Shown here: piece by piece, positions 25,551-38,535 of the stretch | How positions within the stretch are numbered: the stretch's first letter is position 1 | Layout of the letters: each line of letters opens with the position of its first letter | From: Duganella aceris | GTDB taxonomy: Bacteria; Pseudomonadota; Gammaproteobacteria; Burkholderiales; Burkholderiaceae_D | Length of the DNA stretch: 64,000 nucleotides | Direction: 5' to 3' | Assembly: GCF_011090165.1 (NCBI RefSeq) | Contig: NZ_JAADJT010000001.1 | Coordinates: 620,001-684,000 of the forward strand | Position numbers and translations under genes: made by a program | The notes under the pieces: model-generated | The model's input: the letters and a program-made list of their open reading frames with translations, nothing else | Database searches by the model: none | What the model was told of the DNA's origin: nothing

Positions 25551-28328
25551 CTATCCGGAGCGCAACATCAAGTCGAATTCCTCGGCCGGCATCGGCCGGG
25601 CGAACAGGTAGCCCTGGCCGTAGTCGCAGCCGGCGGCGGCCAGCAGGTCGCGCTGTTCCGGCGTCTCGACGCCCTCGGCGATCACCTTCAGCCCCAGCTT
25701 GTGCGCCATGACGATGATCGCTTCCGACAGCGCCATGTCGCTGGAGTCCGGCGCCAGGTTGCGGGTGAAGGAGCGGTCGATCTTCAGGTAGTCGATGTCG
25801 AACTTCTTTAGGTAGGACAGCGACGAGTAGCCGGTGCCGAAGTCGTCCAGCGCCACCTGGATGCCGGCGTCGCGCAGCTGCAGCAGCTTGTCGCTGACGG
25901 TGCTGTTGGCGTCGAGCAGCAAACCCTCGGTGATCTCCACCACCAGCGACTGGCCGGGCAGTTGCAGCGATTCCAGGTGGCGCAGCCAGCGCTGGTAGGA
26001 GTCGCCCTCGCGCTGAAATTCCAGCGGCGACTGGTTGATGCTGACCTGGAATTCCGCGTGGTGCTCGGAGCGCCAGCGCCGCACCCAGCGCGCCGCCTCG
26101 TGGAACACCCAGTCGCCGATTTCCAGGATCAGGCCGCTCGCCTCGGCCAGCGGGATGAATTCCAGCGGGCTGACCACGCCGCGCTGCGGATGGTTCCAGC
26201 GGATCAGCGCCTCGGCCTTGGTGATCGCGCCGCTGGCCAGGTCGACGATGGGCTGGAAGTACAGCTCGAACTGCCGGCCCTTGAGCGCGCCGCGCAGGTC
26301 GTTGGTCAGGCGCATCCGGCTCAGCGCCGCCACCTGCAGCGTCGGCGTGAAGTGGCTGTAGCGGTTGCGGCCGGCGCCCTTGGCGGCGTACATCGCCTGG
26401 TCGGCGTGCTTGAGCAGGTCGTCGATGTCGAGCGCGTCGTCCGGGAACAGCGTGATGCCGATGCTGGCCGAGACGAAGGCTTGCTCCTGGCCCAGCGCGA
26501 ACGGCGCGCGCAGGCTCTCGATGATTTGCTGCGCGATCCGCTCGACGCCCTCGACCTGCTCGGCCGGATCGAGCTCGGCCAGGATGACGGTGAACTCGTC
26601 GCCGCCCAGCCGCGCCACCGTGTCCGACTTGCGCACGCAGGCGCCGATGCGGCGCGCCGCCTCCACCAGCAGCACGTCGCCCTGGGCGTGGCCGAGCGTA
26701 TCGTTGACCTCCTTGAAGTGGTCGAGGTCGATGAACAGGATGGCGATGCGCGTGCGGTCGCGCCGGCTCTTGAGCATGTCGTGCGCCAGCCGGTCGTGGA
26801 ACATGCGGCGGTTGGGCAGTTGGGTCAGTGTATCGAAGTTGGCCTGTTGCCAGATCAGCGCCTCGCTCTGCTTCTGCGCGGTGACGTCCTCGATCATGCA
26901 CAGGTGGAGCGGCGCGCCGCCGGCCGGGACGTCGAGCGCGGTCACCGAGACGTCGATCCAGGCCAGCGTGCCGTCCGGCCGGAACAGCCGGCTGTTGGCC
27001 TTGAAACTGCTGATCTGTCCGCTCGCCAGCAGGGCCATCTGCGCCTTCACCTGCACCACGTCGTCCGGATGGCCGACGTCGAGCCACTTCACCAGGCGCA
27101 GCTCGTGCTGCGAGCGGCCGAGGATTTCCTGGTAGCGCAGGTTGATGTCGCGATATTCGTAGCTGACCGAATCGATCAGCGCGATCCCCAGCGGCGACGC
27201 CTCGAACATGGTGCGGAAGCGCTGCTCGCCCTGGCGGATCGCCTCCAGCGCGCGCTTGCGTTCGCGCGCCAGCTGGCTGAAATGGACCGCCGCGCCCAGC
27301 ACCAGCACCAGCGCGATGCCGCCCAGCACCCGGTACAGCCAGGCCAGGTTGGTGCGCTCGCCATCGACGTTGTACATGAAGCCGTCGAACGACGCGTCCT
27401 TCGGCAGCATGCCCAGCGCCGCATAGACGTCGGCGATGTGGCGCCAGCGCTCCGGGTTCATGTAGCCGATCTCGATCAGCACCGGCTGCACCAGCGGCAC
27501 CATCTGCCGCGCCTCGTACAGCAGGTGCTGGCGGTCGGCGCGGCGCGAGTATTTATTCAGGATCAGGTCGGCGGCCTCCTCCTGGTGGCTCATCGCCCAT
27601 TGCCAGCCGCGCATGCTGGCGGCGCGGAAGGCGCGCACCCGCTCCGGGTGGTTGGCGAGCTCGCGCTCGCTGGTGAACAGGTTGTCGCCGTAGAAATCGA
27701 TGCCGACCGCGCGCGGGCTGTAGATATCATAGGGGAAGCCGACCCGGTCGAAGGTGTCCGGCTCGTTGGTGGTGTAGATCGCCATCGCGTCGACCTTGCC
27801 GTTGACCAGGTCGTCCGGGTTGAAGCTGTGCGCCACGCGCTCGAAGCCGCTGGCGGGAATGCCTTCCTTGATCAGGTAGGCCAGCAGTTCGTCGGCGTTG
27901 CCCAGCTCGTTGGCCAGCGTGCCGATCATGGCGCGCTTGCCGAGGATGCGGCGGATGTCCGGTTCGGCGCTGGTCTGGCGCATCGCCAGCGCGTACGGCG
28001 AATGCTGGAACACCACGCCCAGCACCACCACCGGCTTGCCGGCCAGCCGCGACAACAGCAGGCTGCTGCTGCCGACGCCGTACTCGGCCTTGCCGGACAC
28101 CACGTCGCGCTCCGGTTCGTTGCCGTCCGCGCCTTCGAGGATGCGGACCTCCAGCCCGGCCTCGCGGTAATAGCCCTGCTCCAGCGCGGCGTAGTAGCCG
28201 GCGAACTGGAACTGGTGTACGTGCTTGAGTTGCAGCGTGACTTTTTCCTGCGCCTGGACGGCGGCGGCGCCCAGCAGCAGGGCGGCGGCCGCGAGCAGTT
28301 TGACGATGGCGAAGGGCTTGAATGGCAC
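25551..28328 (-). CDS. Periplasmic sensor (NMT1/SsuA-like) PAS-GGDEF-EAL c-di-GMP protein
   Basis: This 925-residue protein starts at GTG 28328 with AGGA 6 bases upstream. A signal peptide ([22 protein letters not shown]) leads into an NMT1/THI5-type substrate-binding domain (about 25-320; [28 protein letters not shown]). A membrane helix follows (about 333-352), then a PAS domain (about 375-495), GGDEF (motif RLGGDEF, about 574, with the inhibitory I-site RKSD five residues earlier) and EAL (KAEALIRW, about 705; DFGTGYSSL intact). Both output domains look catalytically complete, so it may make and break cyclic di-GMP in response to a periplasmic ligand, perhaps a thiamine-precursor-like or sulfonate-like molecule (inference from the sensor fold). 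Confidence 0.9.
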   Translation of the reverse strand: MPFKPFAIVKLLAAAALLLGAAAVQAQEKVTLQLKHVHQFQFAGYYAALEQGYYREAGLEVRILEGADGNEPERDVVSGKAEYGVGSSSLLLSRLAGKPVVVLGVVFQHSPYALAMRQTSAEPDIRRILGKRAMIGTLANELGNADELLAYLIKEGIPASGFERVAHSFNPDDLVNGKVDAMAIYTTNEPDTFDRVGFPYDIYSPRAVGIDFYGDNLFTSERELANHPERVRAFRAASMRGWQWAMSHQEEAADLILNKYSRRADRQHLLYEARQMVPLVQPVLIEIGYMNPERWRHIADVYAALGMLPKDASFDGFMYNVDGERTNLAWLYRVLGGIALVLVLGAAVHFSQLARERKRALEAIRQGEQRFRTMFEASPLGIALIDSVSYEYRDINLRYQEILGRSQHELRLVKWLDVGHPDDVVQVKAQMALLASGQISSFKANSRLFRPDGTLAWIDVSVTALDVPAGGAPLHLCMIEDVTAQKQSEALIWQQANFDTLTQLPNRRMFHDRLAHDMLKSRRDRTRIAILFIDLDHFKEVNDTLGHAQGDVLLVEAARRIGACVRKSDTVARLGGDEFTVILAELDPAEQVEGVERIAQQIIESLRAPFALGQEQAFVSASIGITLFPDDALDIDDLLKHADQAMYAAKGAGRNRYSHFTPTLQVAALSRMRLTNDLRGALKGRQFELYFQPIVDLASGAITKAEALIRWNHPQRGVVSPLEFIPLAEASGLILEIGDWVFHEAARWVRRWRSEHHAEFQVSINQSPLEFQREGDSYQRWLRHLESLQLPGQSLVVEITEGLLLDANSTVSDKLLQLRDAGIQVALDDFGTGYSSLSYLKKFDIDYLKIDRSFTRNLAPDSSDMALSEAIIVMAHKLGLKVIAEGVETPEQRDLLAAAGCDYGQGYLFARPMPAEEFDLMLRSG

Positions 28329-28397
28329 TCGGGATCCTGTGGCGTTGCAGTCCGCTAAGTGTAGCCGCTTCGCGCGCCGGCGCGGGGCGGACGCACC

Positions 28398-28436
28398 AAA
28401 AAGCAACGGACGGCCGGGCTTGCGCCCGCCGTCCGT
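28398..28436 (-). terminator. Intrinsic terminator after the RCC1-repeat gene
   Basis: On the minus strand, ACGGACGGCGGGC-GCAA-GCCCGGCCGTCCGT forms a long stem with one bulge and is followed by TGCTTTTT. It lies 27 bases past the stop codon at 28463. Confidence 0.75.
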
Positions 28437-28462
28437 CGTGTGCCGCCCGGGGGGCCGGGCGC

Positions 28463-29893
28463 TTACTCGTAAGGCACGTTCACCGGCACGAACGACGGCG
28501 CGGTGGTGCCGGTGCCCAGCTGGCCGGAATCGTTGAGACCCCAGGTCCACAGGGTCTGGTCGGCCTTCAGCGCCACGCTGTGCGCGCTGCCGGCGGCGAC
28601 CGCCTTCCAGGTCTGCAGGTTGCCGACCTGGGTCGGCGAGCGCGAGTCCGTGCCGCCGGTACCCAGCTGGCCCTTCTCGTTCAAGCCCCAGGCCCACAAG
28701 GTGCCGTCGCTATGCACGCCGATCGAGTGCGCGGCGCCGCCGGCCACCATGCCCCAGTTGGTGTCGGTGCCGATCTGCACCGGCGAGATCTGCTGGGTCG
28801 AACCATTGTTGCCCAGTTGACCGTCGGTGTTCAGGCCCCATGCGTACAGCGTGCCGCCGGAGCGGATCGCCAGCGAGTGGTTGGCGCCGGCCGCCACCGA
28901 GGTGAAGTTCAGCGTGCCGATCCGGACCGGCGCGGTGACGTCGGCGCCCTGGGCGGCGTTGCCGACCTGGCCGTAGGTGTTGGCGCCCCAGGCCCACAGC
29001 GAGCCATCCTTCTGGATGCCCAGCGAGTGGCTTTCGCCGGCCGCGACCGCCAGCCAGGCGGCCGTGCCGATCTGGAACGGCGCCTGCTTATCGGCGGTGG
29101 TGCCGGTGCCCAGCTGGCCGTTGGCGTTGCGGCCCCAGGTGTACAGCAGACCGGCCGTGCCTTTGACCGCGACCACGTGGGCCCGGCCCGCCGCGACCGA
29201 GACCCAGTCCTTGCCGGTGCCGATCTGGGTCGGCACCAGTTTCTCCAGCAGCGTGCCGTCGCCCAGCTGGCCGTTCTGGTTCCAGCCCCAGCTCCACAAG
29301 GTGCCGTCGGTGCGGATCGCCACCACGAACTGGTCGCCCACGGCCACCTGTTTCCACAGCGTGCTGTTGCCGGACACCGCCACCGGCGCCTTGCGGTCGG
29401 TGCTGGTGCCGTCGCCCAGTTGGCCATGGATGTTCGAGCCCCAGCTGTGCAGCTTGTTGTCGGCCTTCATGGCGACGGTCTGCAGGCCGCCGGCGGCGAT
29501 CTGGGTCCACGGCGCGTTGACGGTGATGTTGATGGTGCCGACCACGGCGCCGACGGTGGCGTTGATGGTCTCGGTGCCCACCGCCTTGGCGGTGACCAGG
29601 CCGACGTTGGTGACCGCCGCCACGCCGGAACCGCCGGACTTGGTGGTCCAGGCCAGCGTGCTCTCGACGGCGGTGGTCAGCGTCTTGGTGCTGCCGTCGG
29701 AATAGGTGCCGGTGGCGGTCAGCTGCTGGGTGGCGTTGACCGCGATCGTGGTCGGGCCCGCCGCCGTGACGGCGATGCTTTTCAGCGTGACCACGGCCGG
29801 CGTCGACGAGCCGCCGCCACCGCCGCCGCCGCACGCGGCCAGCACGGCGAACAGGGGCGCCAGCATCAGGGTCGAGAGTTTAAATTTTTTCAT
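28463..29893 (-). CDS. RCC1-repeat lipoprotein with BIG2-like domain
   Basis: This 476-residue protein starts at ATG 29893 with GGAA upstream. The lipobox LAAC (Cys about 21) follows a lysine-containing signal peptide and precedes a Gly-rich linker. A BIG2-like immunoglobulin domain (about 35-130; [12 protein letters not shown]...[17 protein letters not shown]) is followed by seven RCC1-type repeats of about 50 residues. Each repeat has the core WxWGxNxxGQLGxGT and a VAAGxxHxxAI element, enough to close a seven-bladed propeller. It is probably anchored in the outer membrane or surface. Function is unknown; in bacteria such propellers are usually adhesive or binding modules. Confidence 0.88.
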   Translation of the reverse strand: MKKFKLSTLMLAPLFAVLAACGGGGGGGSSTPAVVTLKSIAVTAAGPTTIAVNATQQLTATGTYSDGSTKTLTTAVESTLAWTTKSGGSGVAAVTNVGLVTAKAVGTETINATVGAVVGTINITVNAPWTQIAAGGLQTVAMKADNKLHSWGSNIHGQLGDGTSTDRKAPVAVSGNSTLWKQVAVGDQFVVAIRTDGTLWSWGWNQNGQLGDGTLLEKLVPTQIGTGKDWVSVAAGRAHVVAVKGTAGLLYTWGRNANGQLGTGTTADKQAPFQIGTAAWLAVAAGESHSLGIQKDGSLWAWGANTYGQVGNAAQGADVTAPVRIGTLNFTSVAAGANHSLAIRSGGTLYAWGLNTDGQLGNNGSTQQISPVQIGTDTNWGMVAGGAAHSIGVHSDGTLWAWGLNEKGQLGTGGTDSRSPTQVGNLQTWKAVAAGSAHSVALKADQTLWTWGLNDSGQLGTGTTAPSFVPVNVPYE

Positions 29894-30062
29894 GATCTTC
29901 CAGTTCACAGAATAAGGTCTGCGGTGTGGGCCATCCGGACCGGTGGCCAGCTTGCGACCAGTGTAGCCGCAAGCGCCTTGCCCACATCGCCAGAGCAGGC
30001 TTGAATTATCCACGCAATTACGCCGATGGCATACTTTAACAACATTTCTTTCGGGAATGAAC

Positions 30063-30088
30063 AAAAAAAAGACACCCGCAGGTGTCTT
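30063..30088 (-). terminator. Intrinsic terminator of ygiQ
   Basis: Minus strand reads AAGACACC-TGCG-GGTGTCTT followed by a run of T residues. It is placed 27 bases after the ygiQ stop codon. Confidence 0.88.
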
Positions 30089-30114
30089 CGTTGGCGGCCG
30101 GGTCAGCGGCCGTG

Positions 30115-32541
<2,427 letters not shown>

Positions 32542-32688
32542 TGTACCGGAAATGCCCGCGCCCTGCTCGCGCCGAAATTAAAAAATCTTTTACTATCAAA
32601 CACTTGTGTGGAAATGATGACAGTCTCACATTGCTTTGCGCCGCATGCTTGCTATAACGGTTAGATCACCATCATGAAGGAGACCATC

Positions 32689-33198
32689 ATGCGACGCCGA
32701 CTCTATTTCATGCTGCCGGACCTGGACAGCGCGCGGGCGATGCGGGACGAGCTGCTGCTGGCGCGGATCGAAATCGGCCACATGCGCTTCATGGGACGCG
32801 AACCGCTGCCGCCGGACATGCCGGACTGCAGCTTCGTGCAGCGGACCGACCTGGTCCACGGCGCCCAGCTGGGGGTGGTGATCGGCGCCATGGTCGGGTT
32901 GTGCGCCGGCGTGTTCCTGACCTTGTTCCCGGTCGAGGGCATGACCATGCGCACCGCCGCCATCCTGCTGGTGACCCTGGGCGGCGCGCTGTTCGGCGGC
33001 TGGGCCTCGGGGATGAACGCGGCGGCCGTGCCGAACACCCGGCTCAAGCAGTTCACGCAGCCGATCGACGAGGGCAAGGTGCTGCTGATCGTCGACGTGC
33101 CGGTGGGAAGGGTGGAAGAAATCGAAGGGATGATCGCCAAGCGCCATCCTGAAATCAGCTTTGGCGGTATGGAACCGCCGATGCTGGCGTTTCCGTAA
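32689..33198 (+). CDS. DUF1269-like two-TM membrane protein
   Basis: This 169-residue protein starts at ATG 32689, chosen because AAGGAG lies 6 bases upstream (an in-frame ATG at 32674 would place the ribosome site inside the gene). A cytoplasmic N-terminal segment (RRRLYFMLPDLDSARAMRDELLLARIEI) resembles the ferredoxin-like domain of DUF1269/YvyD-like stress membrane proteins. A glycine-rich pair of membrane segments (about 60-80 and 88-108) and a soluble tail (VPVGRVEEIEGMIAKRHPE) follow. Similar proteins are annotated as stress-related, but a specific role is not known. Confidence 0.78.
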   Translation: MRRRLYFMLPDLDSARAMRDELLLARIEIGHMRFMGREPLPPDMPDCSFVQRTDLVHGAQLGVVIGAMVGLCAGVFLTLFPVEGMTMRTAAILLVTLGGALFGGWASGMNAAAVPNTRLKQFTQPIDEGKVLLIVDVPVGRVEEIEGMIAKRHPEISFGGMEPPMLAFP

Positions 33199-33207
33199 CG
33201 CCGGCTG

Positions 33208-33232
33208 CCCGGGGCCTTTGCTGCCCCGGGTT
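33208..33232. terminator. Terminator stem between convergent genes
   Basis: CCCGGGGC (33208-33215) pairs with GCCCCGGG (33223-33230) around a 7-base loop, followed by TTCT on the plus strand. It lies between the stop codons of the converging DUF1269-like and DUF4404 genes and may serve at least the plus-strand gene. Confidence 0.65.
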
Positions 33233-33233
33233 C

Positions 33234-33524
33234 TCAGATGCCCATGCTGTTGAGGATGTTGCCCAGTTCGCGCAGCGCCGGCTCCAGTTGCGGATGCTTG
33301 ACGGCGAACTTGGCCGAGATTTCCTGCGTGCGCTCGGCCAGGCCGTAGGTGGTGGTGCCGCCGGCGGCGGCCAGTTCGGCCTCTTCGGCGCGGCGCTCCA
33401 GCAGCTGCTTGATGTCGCCGTCGAGCTGTTGCAGCAGATCCTGCAGTTCCTCGTCGATCGGTCCGGTCGTTGCCAGCGAGCTGTGCAGCGATTTCAACGA
33501 AGCCTTCAAATTGGTGTCCATCAT
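33234..33524 (-). CDS. DUF4404 family protein
   Basis: This 96-residue all-helical cytoplasmic protein (TNLKASLKSLHSSLATTGPIDEELQDLLQQLDGDIKQLL...FAVKHPQLEPALRELGNILNSMGI) is typical of the DUF4404 family in length and pattern; function unknown. It follows the VF530-type gene by 15 bases in the same direction, so the two are probably one operon. Confidence 0.85.
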   Translation of the reverse strand: MMDTNLKASLKSLHSSLATTGPIDEELQDLLQQLDGDIKQLLERRAEEAELAAAGGTTTYGLAERTQEISAKFAVKHPQLEPALRELGNILNSMGI

Positions 33525-33539
33525 CGTCCCCTGTCTGGT

Positions 33540-33749
33540 TCAATCGCTAAAGTTGGTGGCCACGTAAAGTTCTTCGACCCTGGTCCTGGCCCACGGCGTC
33601 TTGCGCAGGAATTTCAGGCTGGACTTGATGCTCGGATCGCTGATGAAGCAGTTGATGTCGATCCGTTGCGCCAGTTGTTCCCAGCCGTAGTGCGCATGCA
33701 GACGGGTCACGATGGCTTCCAGCGTCACGCCGTGCAGTTCGTTGTTCAT
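33540..33749 (-). CDS. VF530 family DNA-binding protein (DUF2132)
   Basis: This 69-residue protein starts at ATG 33749 ([17 protein letters not shown]). It carries the family hallmark [16 protein letters not shown] and [21 protein letters not shown]530 proteins are small, double-stranded-DNA-binding helical proteins of unknown role. It is first in a probable two-gene operon with the DUF4404 gene. Confidence 0.92.
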   Translation of the reverse strand: MNNELHGVTLEAIVTRLHAHYGWEQLAQRIDINCFISDPSIKSSLKFLRKTPWARTRVEELYVATNFSD

Positions 33750-33831
33750 TATCTTACTCAATAAAAGAGGGCTGGACACGATTCTACACAAATCGCGTCC
33801 AGCCCCGGGTTCGTTGCATAACGGAAGGCGT

Positions 33832-35961
33832 TTACTTCTCGGTCAGGCCACGGCGTTCCAGCAGCGGTTCGATCTTGGCGTCACGGCCGCGGAAGGCGCG
33901 GAACATCTGCATCGCATCCATGGTGCCGCCTTTCGACAGCAGCATCTTGCGGAAATAGTCGCCGTTCTTGCGCAGCATGCCGCCGTTTTCGTTGAACCAT
34001 TCGACGGTGTCGGCGTCCAGCTTCTCCGACCACAGGTAGCCGTAGTAGCCGGCCGAATAGCCGCCGGAGAACACGTGCGAGAAGTACGTGGTGCGGTAGC
34101 GCGGCGGCACCGGCGCGTAGTCGACGCCGGCCGCCTTCAGCGACGCGGCTTCAAACGACAGCACGTCGCTCGGGATCTGCGACGCGCCCAGCTGGTGCCA
34201 TTTCTGGTCCAGGATGGAGGCGGCCAGGTACTCGGTGGTGCGGAAGCCTTCGTTGAATTTCTTCGACGCGATCACCTTGTCCAGCAATTCCTGCGGCATC
34301 GCGGCGCCGGTCTGGTAATGCTTGGCGTAGTTGGCCAGCACCGCCGGTTGCACCGACCACATCTCGTTGACCTGCGACGGGAACTCGACGAAGTCGCGCG
34401 GCACGCGGGTGCCGGAGAAGCGCGGATACTTCACGTTGGAGAACATGCCGTGCAGCGCGTGGCCGAACTCGTGGAACATGGTGCGGGTTTCGTCGTAGGT
34501 CAGCAGCGTCGGCTCGCCGTCGTTCGGCTTCGGAATGTTGAGGTGGTTGGCGACCACCGGATGCGTACCCATCAGCGACGACTGCGACACGTAGGCGTTC
34601 ATCCAGGCGCCGCCGCGCTTGTTGCTGCGGGCGTAGAAGTCGGCGATGAAGATCGCCAGCTGCTTGCCGTTTTCATCGAACACATCGAACACGCGCACGT
34701 CCGGATTGTACACCGGCAGATCCTTGCGCTCCTTGAACGACAGGCCGTAGACCTTGTTGGCGGCGAAGAACACGCCGTTGGTCAGCACGCTGTTCAGCTC
34801 GAAGTAGGGCTTGAGCTGGTTCTGGTCGAAGGCGAAGCGCTCGGCGCGCACCTTGTCGCTGTAGAACGACCAGTCCTGCGCGGCCAGCTGGAAGCCGCCT
34901 TTTTCCTTGTCGATCACCTGCTGGATCTCGGCGCCTTCTTTTTTGGCGTTGGCGACCGCCGGGCGGGCGAACTCGGACAGCATCTTGTTGACCGCTTCCG
35001 GATCGTGCGCGGTCTGGTCTTCCAGCGCGTAGGCGGCGTAGCTCGGGTAGCCCAGCAAGGCGGCCTTGTCGGCGCGCAGCTTGGCCAGTTGCAGCACCAC
35101 TTGCGTGTTGTCGTACTTGCCGCCGTGGCTGCCGCGCGCGGTCGACGCCGCGATCAGGCGCTCGCGCACGGCGCGGTTGGTCAGCACCGCCAGGTTGGCC
35201 TGGCCGGTGGTGTTGACCACCGGGATGGCGAACTTGCCTTCCAGCCCGCGCGTCTTGGCGACGGCTGCGGCGGCGTCGATCGCCTTGTCGCTCATGCCGG
35301 CCAGTTCCTCGCGGCTGTCGACGATCAGCGCCGAAGCGTTGGCCTCTTCCAGCACGTTCTGCGCGAAGGTGGTCTGCAGCTTGGCCATCTCGGCGTTCAT
35401 CGCCTTCAGTTTTTCCTTGTCGGCGTCGGACAGCTTGGCGCCCGCGCGGACGAAGTCGGTGTTATAGCGTTCCAGCAGGTACTTGGACTCGGCGTCCAGG
35501 TGCAGCTTGTCGCGCTTGTCGTACAGCGATTTGACGCGGGCGTACAGCTTGCCGTTCAGGCGGATCGCATCGCTGTGCGCGGCCAGCTTCGGCGACAGTT
35601 CGCGCTCCAGCGCCTTGAAGCTGTCGTTGGTGTTGGCGCCCGACAGGTTGCCGAACACGCTGGAGACGCGCGACAGCAGCTGGCCGGATTTTTCCATCGC
35701 GACGATGGTGTTGTCGAACGTGGCCGGCTTCTTGTTGTTGGCGATCGCTTCGATCTCGACCGCCTGCTGGCGCATGCCTTCGGCGAAGGCCGGCGCGTAG
35801 TCTTCGTTCTTGATCTGGTCGAAGGCCGGGTAGTTGAACGGCAGCTTGCTGGCCTTGGCGAATGGATTGCTGGCCGGCAGCATCGATGCCGGCTCGGCAG
35901 CGTGCGCGACGCCGCAGATGGCGGCGACGCCGGCGGCGATGAGGAGGTGGGTACGGTTCAT
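33832..35961 (-). CDS. Exported M3 family zinc peptidase (Dcp-like), copy B
   Basis: This 709-residue protein has a signal peptide ([21 protein letters not shown]) and the M3 active site [13 protein letters not shown] (HExxH, about residue 497) with the downstream Glu in the usual position. AAGGA sits 5 bases before the ATG. M3 enzymes such as Dcp and oligopeptidase A cleave small peptides. The signal peptide places this one in the periplasm, where it probably degrades peptides. It lies 24 bases after a close paralogue (copy A), to which it is similar along its whole length, so this is a recent tandem duplication. Confidence 0.94.
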   Translation of the reverse strand: MNRTHLLIAAGVAAICGVAHAAEPASMLPASNPFAKASKLPFNYPAFDQIKNEDYAPAFAEGMRQQAVEIEAIANNKKPATFDNTIVAMEKSGQLLSRVSSVFGNLSGANTNDSFKALERELSPKLAAHSDAIRLNGKLYARVKSLYDKRDKLHLDAESKYLLERYNTDFVRAGAKLSDADKEKLKAMNAEMAKLQTTFAQNVLEEANASALIVDSREELAGMSDKAIDAAAAVAKTRGLEGKFAIPVVNTTGQANLAVLTNRAVRERLIAASTARGSHGGKYDNTQVVLQLAKLRADKAALLGYPSYAAYALEDQTAHDPEAVNKMLSEFARPAVANAKKEGAEIQQVIDKEKGGFQLAAQDWSFYSDKVRAERFAFDQNQLKPYFELNSVLTNGVFFAANKVYGLSFKERKDLPVYNPDVRVFDVFDENGKQLAIFIADFYARSNKRGGAWMNAYVSQSSLMGTHPVVANHLNIPKPNDGEPTLLTYDETRTMFHEFGHALHGMFSNVKYPRFSGTRVPRDFVEFPSQVNEMWSVQPAVLANYAKHYQTGAAMPQELLDKVIASKKFNEGFRTTEYLAASILDQKWHQLGASQIPSDVLSFEAASLKAAGVDYAPVPPRYRTTYFSHVFSGGYSAGYYGYLWSEKLDADTVEWFNENGGMLRKNGDYFRKMLLSKGGTMDAMQMFRAFRGRDAKIEPLLERRGLTEK

Positions 35962-35985
35962 GATTATCCTTGTATATTATTTATA

Positions 35986-38112
35986 TTATTTACCGGTCAG
36001 GCCGCGGCGTTCCAGCAGCGGCTCGATGACCGGATCGCGGCCACGGAAGTTGCGGAACAGGTTCATCGCATCGTCGGTGCCGCCGCGCGACAGCAGCTTG
36101 GCGCGGAACCAGTCGCCGTTCTTGCGTTGCAGGCCGCCGTTTTCCTTGAACCATTCGACGGTGTCGGCGTCCAGCTTTTCCGACCACAGGTAGGCGTAGT
36201 AGCCGGCCGAATAGCCGCCGGAGAAGCTGTGCGAGAAGTAGGTGGTGCGGTAGCGCGGCGGCACCGGCGCGAAATCGACGCCCATGTCCTTCAGCGACGC
36301 CGCTTCAAACGCCAGCACGTCGGTCGGGATCTGCGCCGGGGTCAGCTGGTGCCAGCGCTGGTCCAGCAGCGACGCGGCCAGGTATTCGGTGGTCAGGAAG
36401 CCCTGGTTGAATTTCTTCGACGCGATCACCTTGTCCAGCAATTCCTTCGGCATCGGCGCGCCGGTCTTGTAATGCCTGGCGTAGTTGGCCAGCACTTCCG
36501 GCCACACCGCCCACATCTCGTTGACCTGCGACGGATACTCGACGAAGTCGCGCGGCACGTTGGTGCCGGAGAAGCGCGGATACTTCACGTTGGAGAACAT
36601 GCCGTGCAGCGCGTGGCCGAACTCGTGGAAGGCGGTCTTGACTTCGTCGTAGGTCAGCAGCGTCGGCTCGCCGGCCGGCGGCTTGGGAATATTCAGATGG
36701 TTCGCCACCACCGAATGCGTGCCCAGCAGCGAGGCTTGCGAGATGTACTCGTTCATCCAGGCGCCGCCCTGCTTGTTGGAGCGGGCGTACATGTCGGCCA
36801 GGAAGATCGCCAGCTGCTTGCCGTCGGCGTCGAACACATCGAACACGCGCACGTCCGGGTTGTACACCGGCAGATCCTTGCGCTCCTTGAACGACAGGCC
36901 GTACAGCTTGTTGGCGGCGTAGAACACGCCGTTGGTCAGCACGCTGTCCAGCTCGAAGTAAGGCTTGAGCTGGTTCTCGTCGAAGGCGAAGCGCTGCGCG
37001 CGCACCTTGTCGGTGTAGAAGGCCCAGTCGGAAGCGTCGACCTGGAAGCCGCCCTTGCCGGCATCGACCACGGCTTGCAGGTCGGCCGCTTCCTTCTTCG
37101 CGTTGTTGACGGCCGGCTTGGCCAGCTCGCCCAGCAGCTTGTTGACGGCGGCGGTGTCGTGCGCGGTCTGGTCTTCCAGCGAATAGGCCGCGAAGTTGGC
37201 GTAGCCCAGCAGGGCGGCCTTCTCGGCGCGCGCCTTGGCGATCTTCAGCACCAGCTCGCGGCTGTCGAATTCGCCGCCGTGGCTGCCGCGCGCCAGCGAG
37301 ATCGCCATCAGTTTTTCGCGCACGGCGCGGTTGGTCAGCTCGGCCAGCGGCGGCTGGCCGCTGGTGTTGACCACCGCCACCGAGAACTTGCCGTCCAGGC
37401 CCTTGGCCTTGGCGGCGGCTGCTGCGGCGTCGATCGCCGCTTCGCTCATGCCGGCCAGTTCGGCGCGGCTGTCGACGATCAGCGCCGAGGCGTTGGTTTC
37501 CTTCAGCACGTTCTGGGTGAAGCTGGTTTGCAGCGTGGCGATGGCGCCGTTCAGCGCCTTCAGTTTTTCCTTGTCTGCGGCCGACAGCTTGGCGCCGGCG
37601 CGCACGAAGTCGGTGTGATAGCGTTCCAGCAGGTGTTTGGATTCGGCGTCGAGCTTGAGCTTGTCGCGCTGGTCGTACAGCGACTTGACGCGGGCGAACA
37701 GCTTGGGATTCAGGTAGATGGCGTCGCCGTGGGCGGCCAGCTTGGGCGACATCTCGCTGTCGATGGCGTCCAGCTTGTCGTTGGTGTTGGCGCCTTGCAG
37801 GTTGGCGAAGGTGGTCTGCACGCGGGTCAGCAGCGCGCCGGACTTCTCCATCGCCACGATGGTGTTGTCGAAGCTTGGCGCCGCCTTGCTGTTGGCGATG
37901 GCCTCGATTTCCTTGAGCTGGATACGCATGCCTTCGACGAAGGCCGGCGCGAAGTGTTCATCCTTGATCTTGTCGAACGCCGGGTAATTGAACGGCAGCG
38001 TGCTGGCGGTGGCGAGCGGATTGCCGGCCAGCGCGGCCGGAGCGGCCAGCACGGTCTGGGAGAAAGCCAGGCCGAGGGCGGCCGCGACAACGAGCATTTG
38101 AGGACGGGACAT
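35986..38112 (-). CDS. Exported M3 family zinc peptidase (Dcp-like), copy A
   Basis: This 708-residue upstream member of the tandem pair has the signal peptide MSRPQMLVVAAALGLAFSQTVLA and the intact zinc site [13 protein letters not shown] (about 495). The region from LTYDE to [14 protein letters not shown], which includes the active site, is almost identical to copy B, while the first 40 residues differ freely. Predicted periplasmic dipeptidyl- or oligopeptidase. The pair is read from a promoter in the 38.1-38.5 kb gap. Confidence 0.94.
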   Translation of the reverse strand: MSRPQMLVVAAALGLAFSQTVLAAPAALAGNPLATASTLPFNYPAFDKIKDEHFAPAFVEGMRIQLKEIEAIANSKAAPSFDNTIVAMEKSGALLTRVQTTFANLQGANTNDKLDAIDSEMSPKLAAHGDAIYLNPKLFARVKSLYDQRDKLKLDAESKHLLERYHTDFVRAGAKLSAADKEKLKALNGAIATLQTSFTQNVLKETNASALIVDSRAELAGMSEAAIDAAAAAAKAKGLDGKFSVAVVNTSGQPPLAELTNRAVREKLMAISLARGSHGGEFDSRELVLKIAKARAEKAALLGYANFAAYSLEDQTAHDTAAVNKLLGELAKPAVNNAKKEAADLQAVVDAGKGGFQVDASDWAFYTDKVRAQRFAFDENQLKPYFELDSVLTNGVFYAANKLYGLSFKERKDLPVYNPDVRVFDVFDADGKQLAIFLADMYARSNKQGGAWMNEYISQASLLGTHSVVANHLNIPKPPAGEPTLLTYDEVKTAFHEFGHALHGMFSNVKYPRFSGTNVPRDFVEYPSQVNEMWAVWPEVLANYARHYKTGAPMPKELLDKVIASKKFNQGFLTTEYLAASLLDQRWHQLTPAQIPTDVLAFEAASLKDMGVDFAPVPPRYRTTYFSHSFSGGYSAGYYAYLWSEKLDADTVEWFKENGGLQRKNGDWFRAKLLSRGGTDDAMNLFRNFRGRDPVIEPLLERRGLTGK

Positions 38113-38535
38113 GGATCATCTTTCAAAAAACGCCAGGGAATTGCTGACACGACAAAGCGCAGCAGGGAAGCGCAAGATCATAGCAGCGTGTCGCGGCGGT
38201 CGTCACGGCCGAAAAATGCTGCACTGCACTTGCACGGAATCCAAGGAGTTTTTCCGAAGAAAGCTTGGTTTTCTTATCAGCTTTGCAGCGACACTGAGGC
38301 TGTCGCGCAACAACTAACCATAGAAATGAACACCCAACAACTCAAGCCTTTTTGCCTGCAATGTTCTGGCGCGGTGGAATCGCTGAGGCCAAGCAACAGG
38401 CTTTGGAATTGCCCGGAGGCTGAGCTCCGACATGCGTCATATCAATATCACGCGGGCATGGCGTGGACACGCCGGACTACGCGGCGTAAACTTATCTCCT
38501 TAAATTTCGCGGTCTTTCGTCAGGAGGGCATTTTG
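38113..38535. other. Intergenic region with no supported gene
   Basis: This 423-base stretch lies between divergent genes and must hold the promoters of the M3 peptidase pair (minus) and the 38.5 kb gene pair (plus). It has no RNA gene or recognisable protein. A short frame from ATG 38326 reads in phase into the next gene but has no ribosome site or recognisable sequence. Confidence 0.5.

Noticed and set aside
25962..28358. A 798-codon plus-strand open frame opposite the GGDEF-EAL gene
   Set aside because: Same reason: composition is low-complexity and the minus-strand gene has all motifs.
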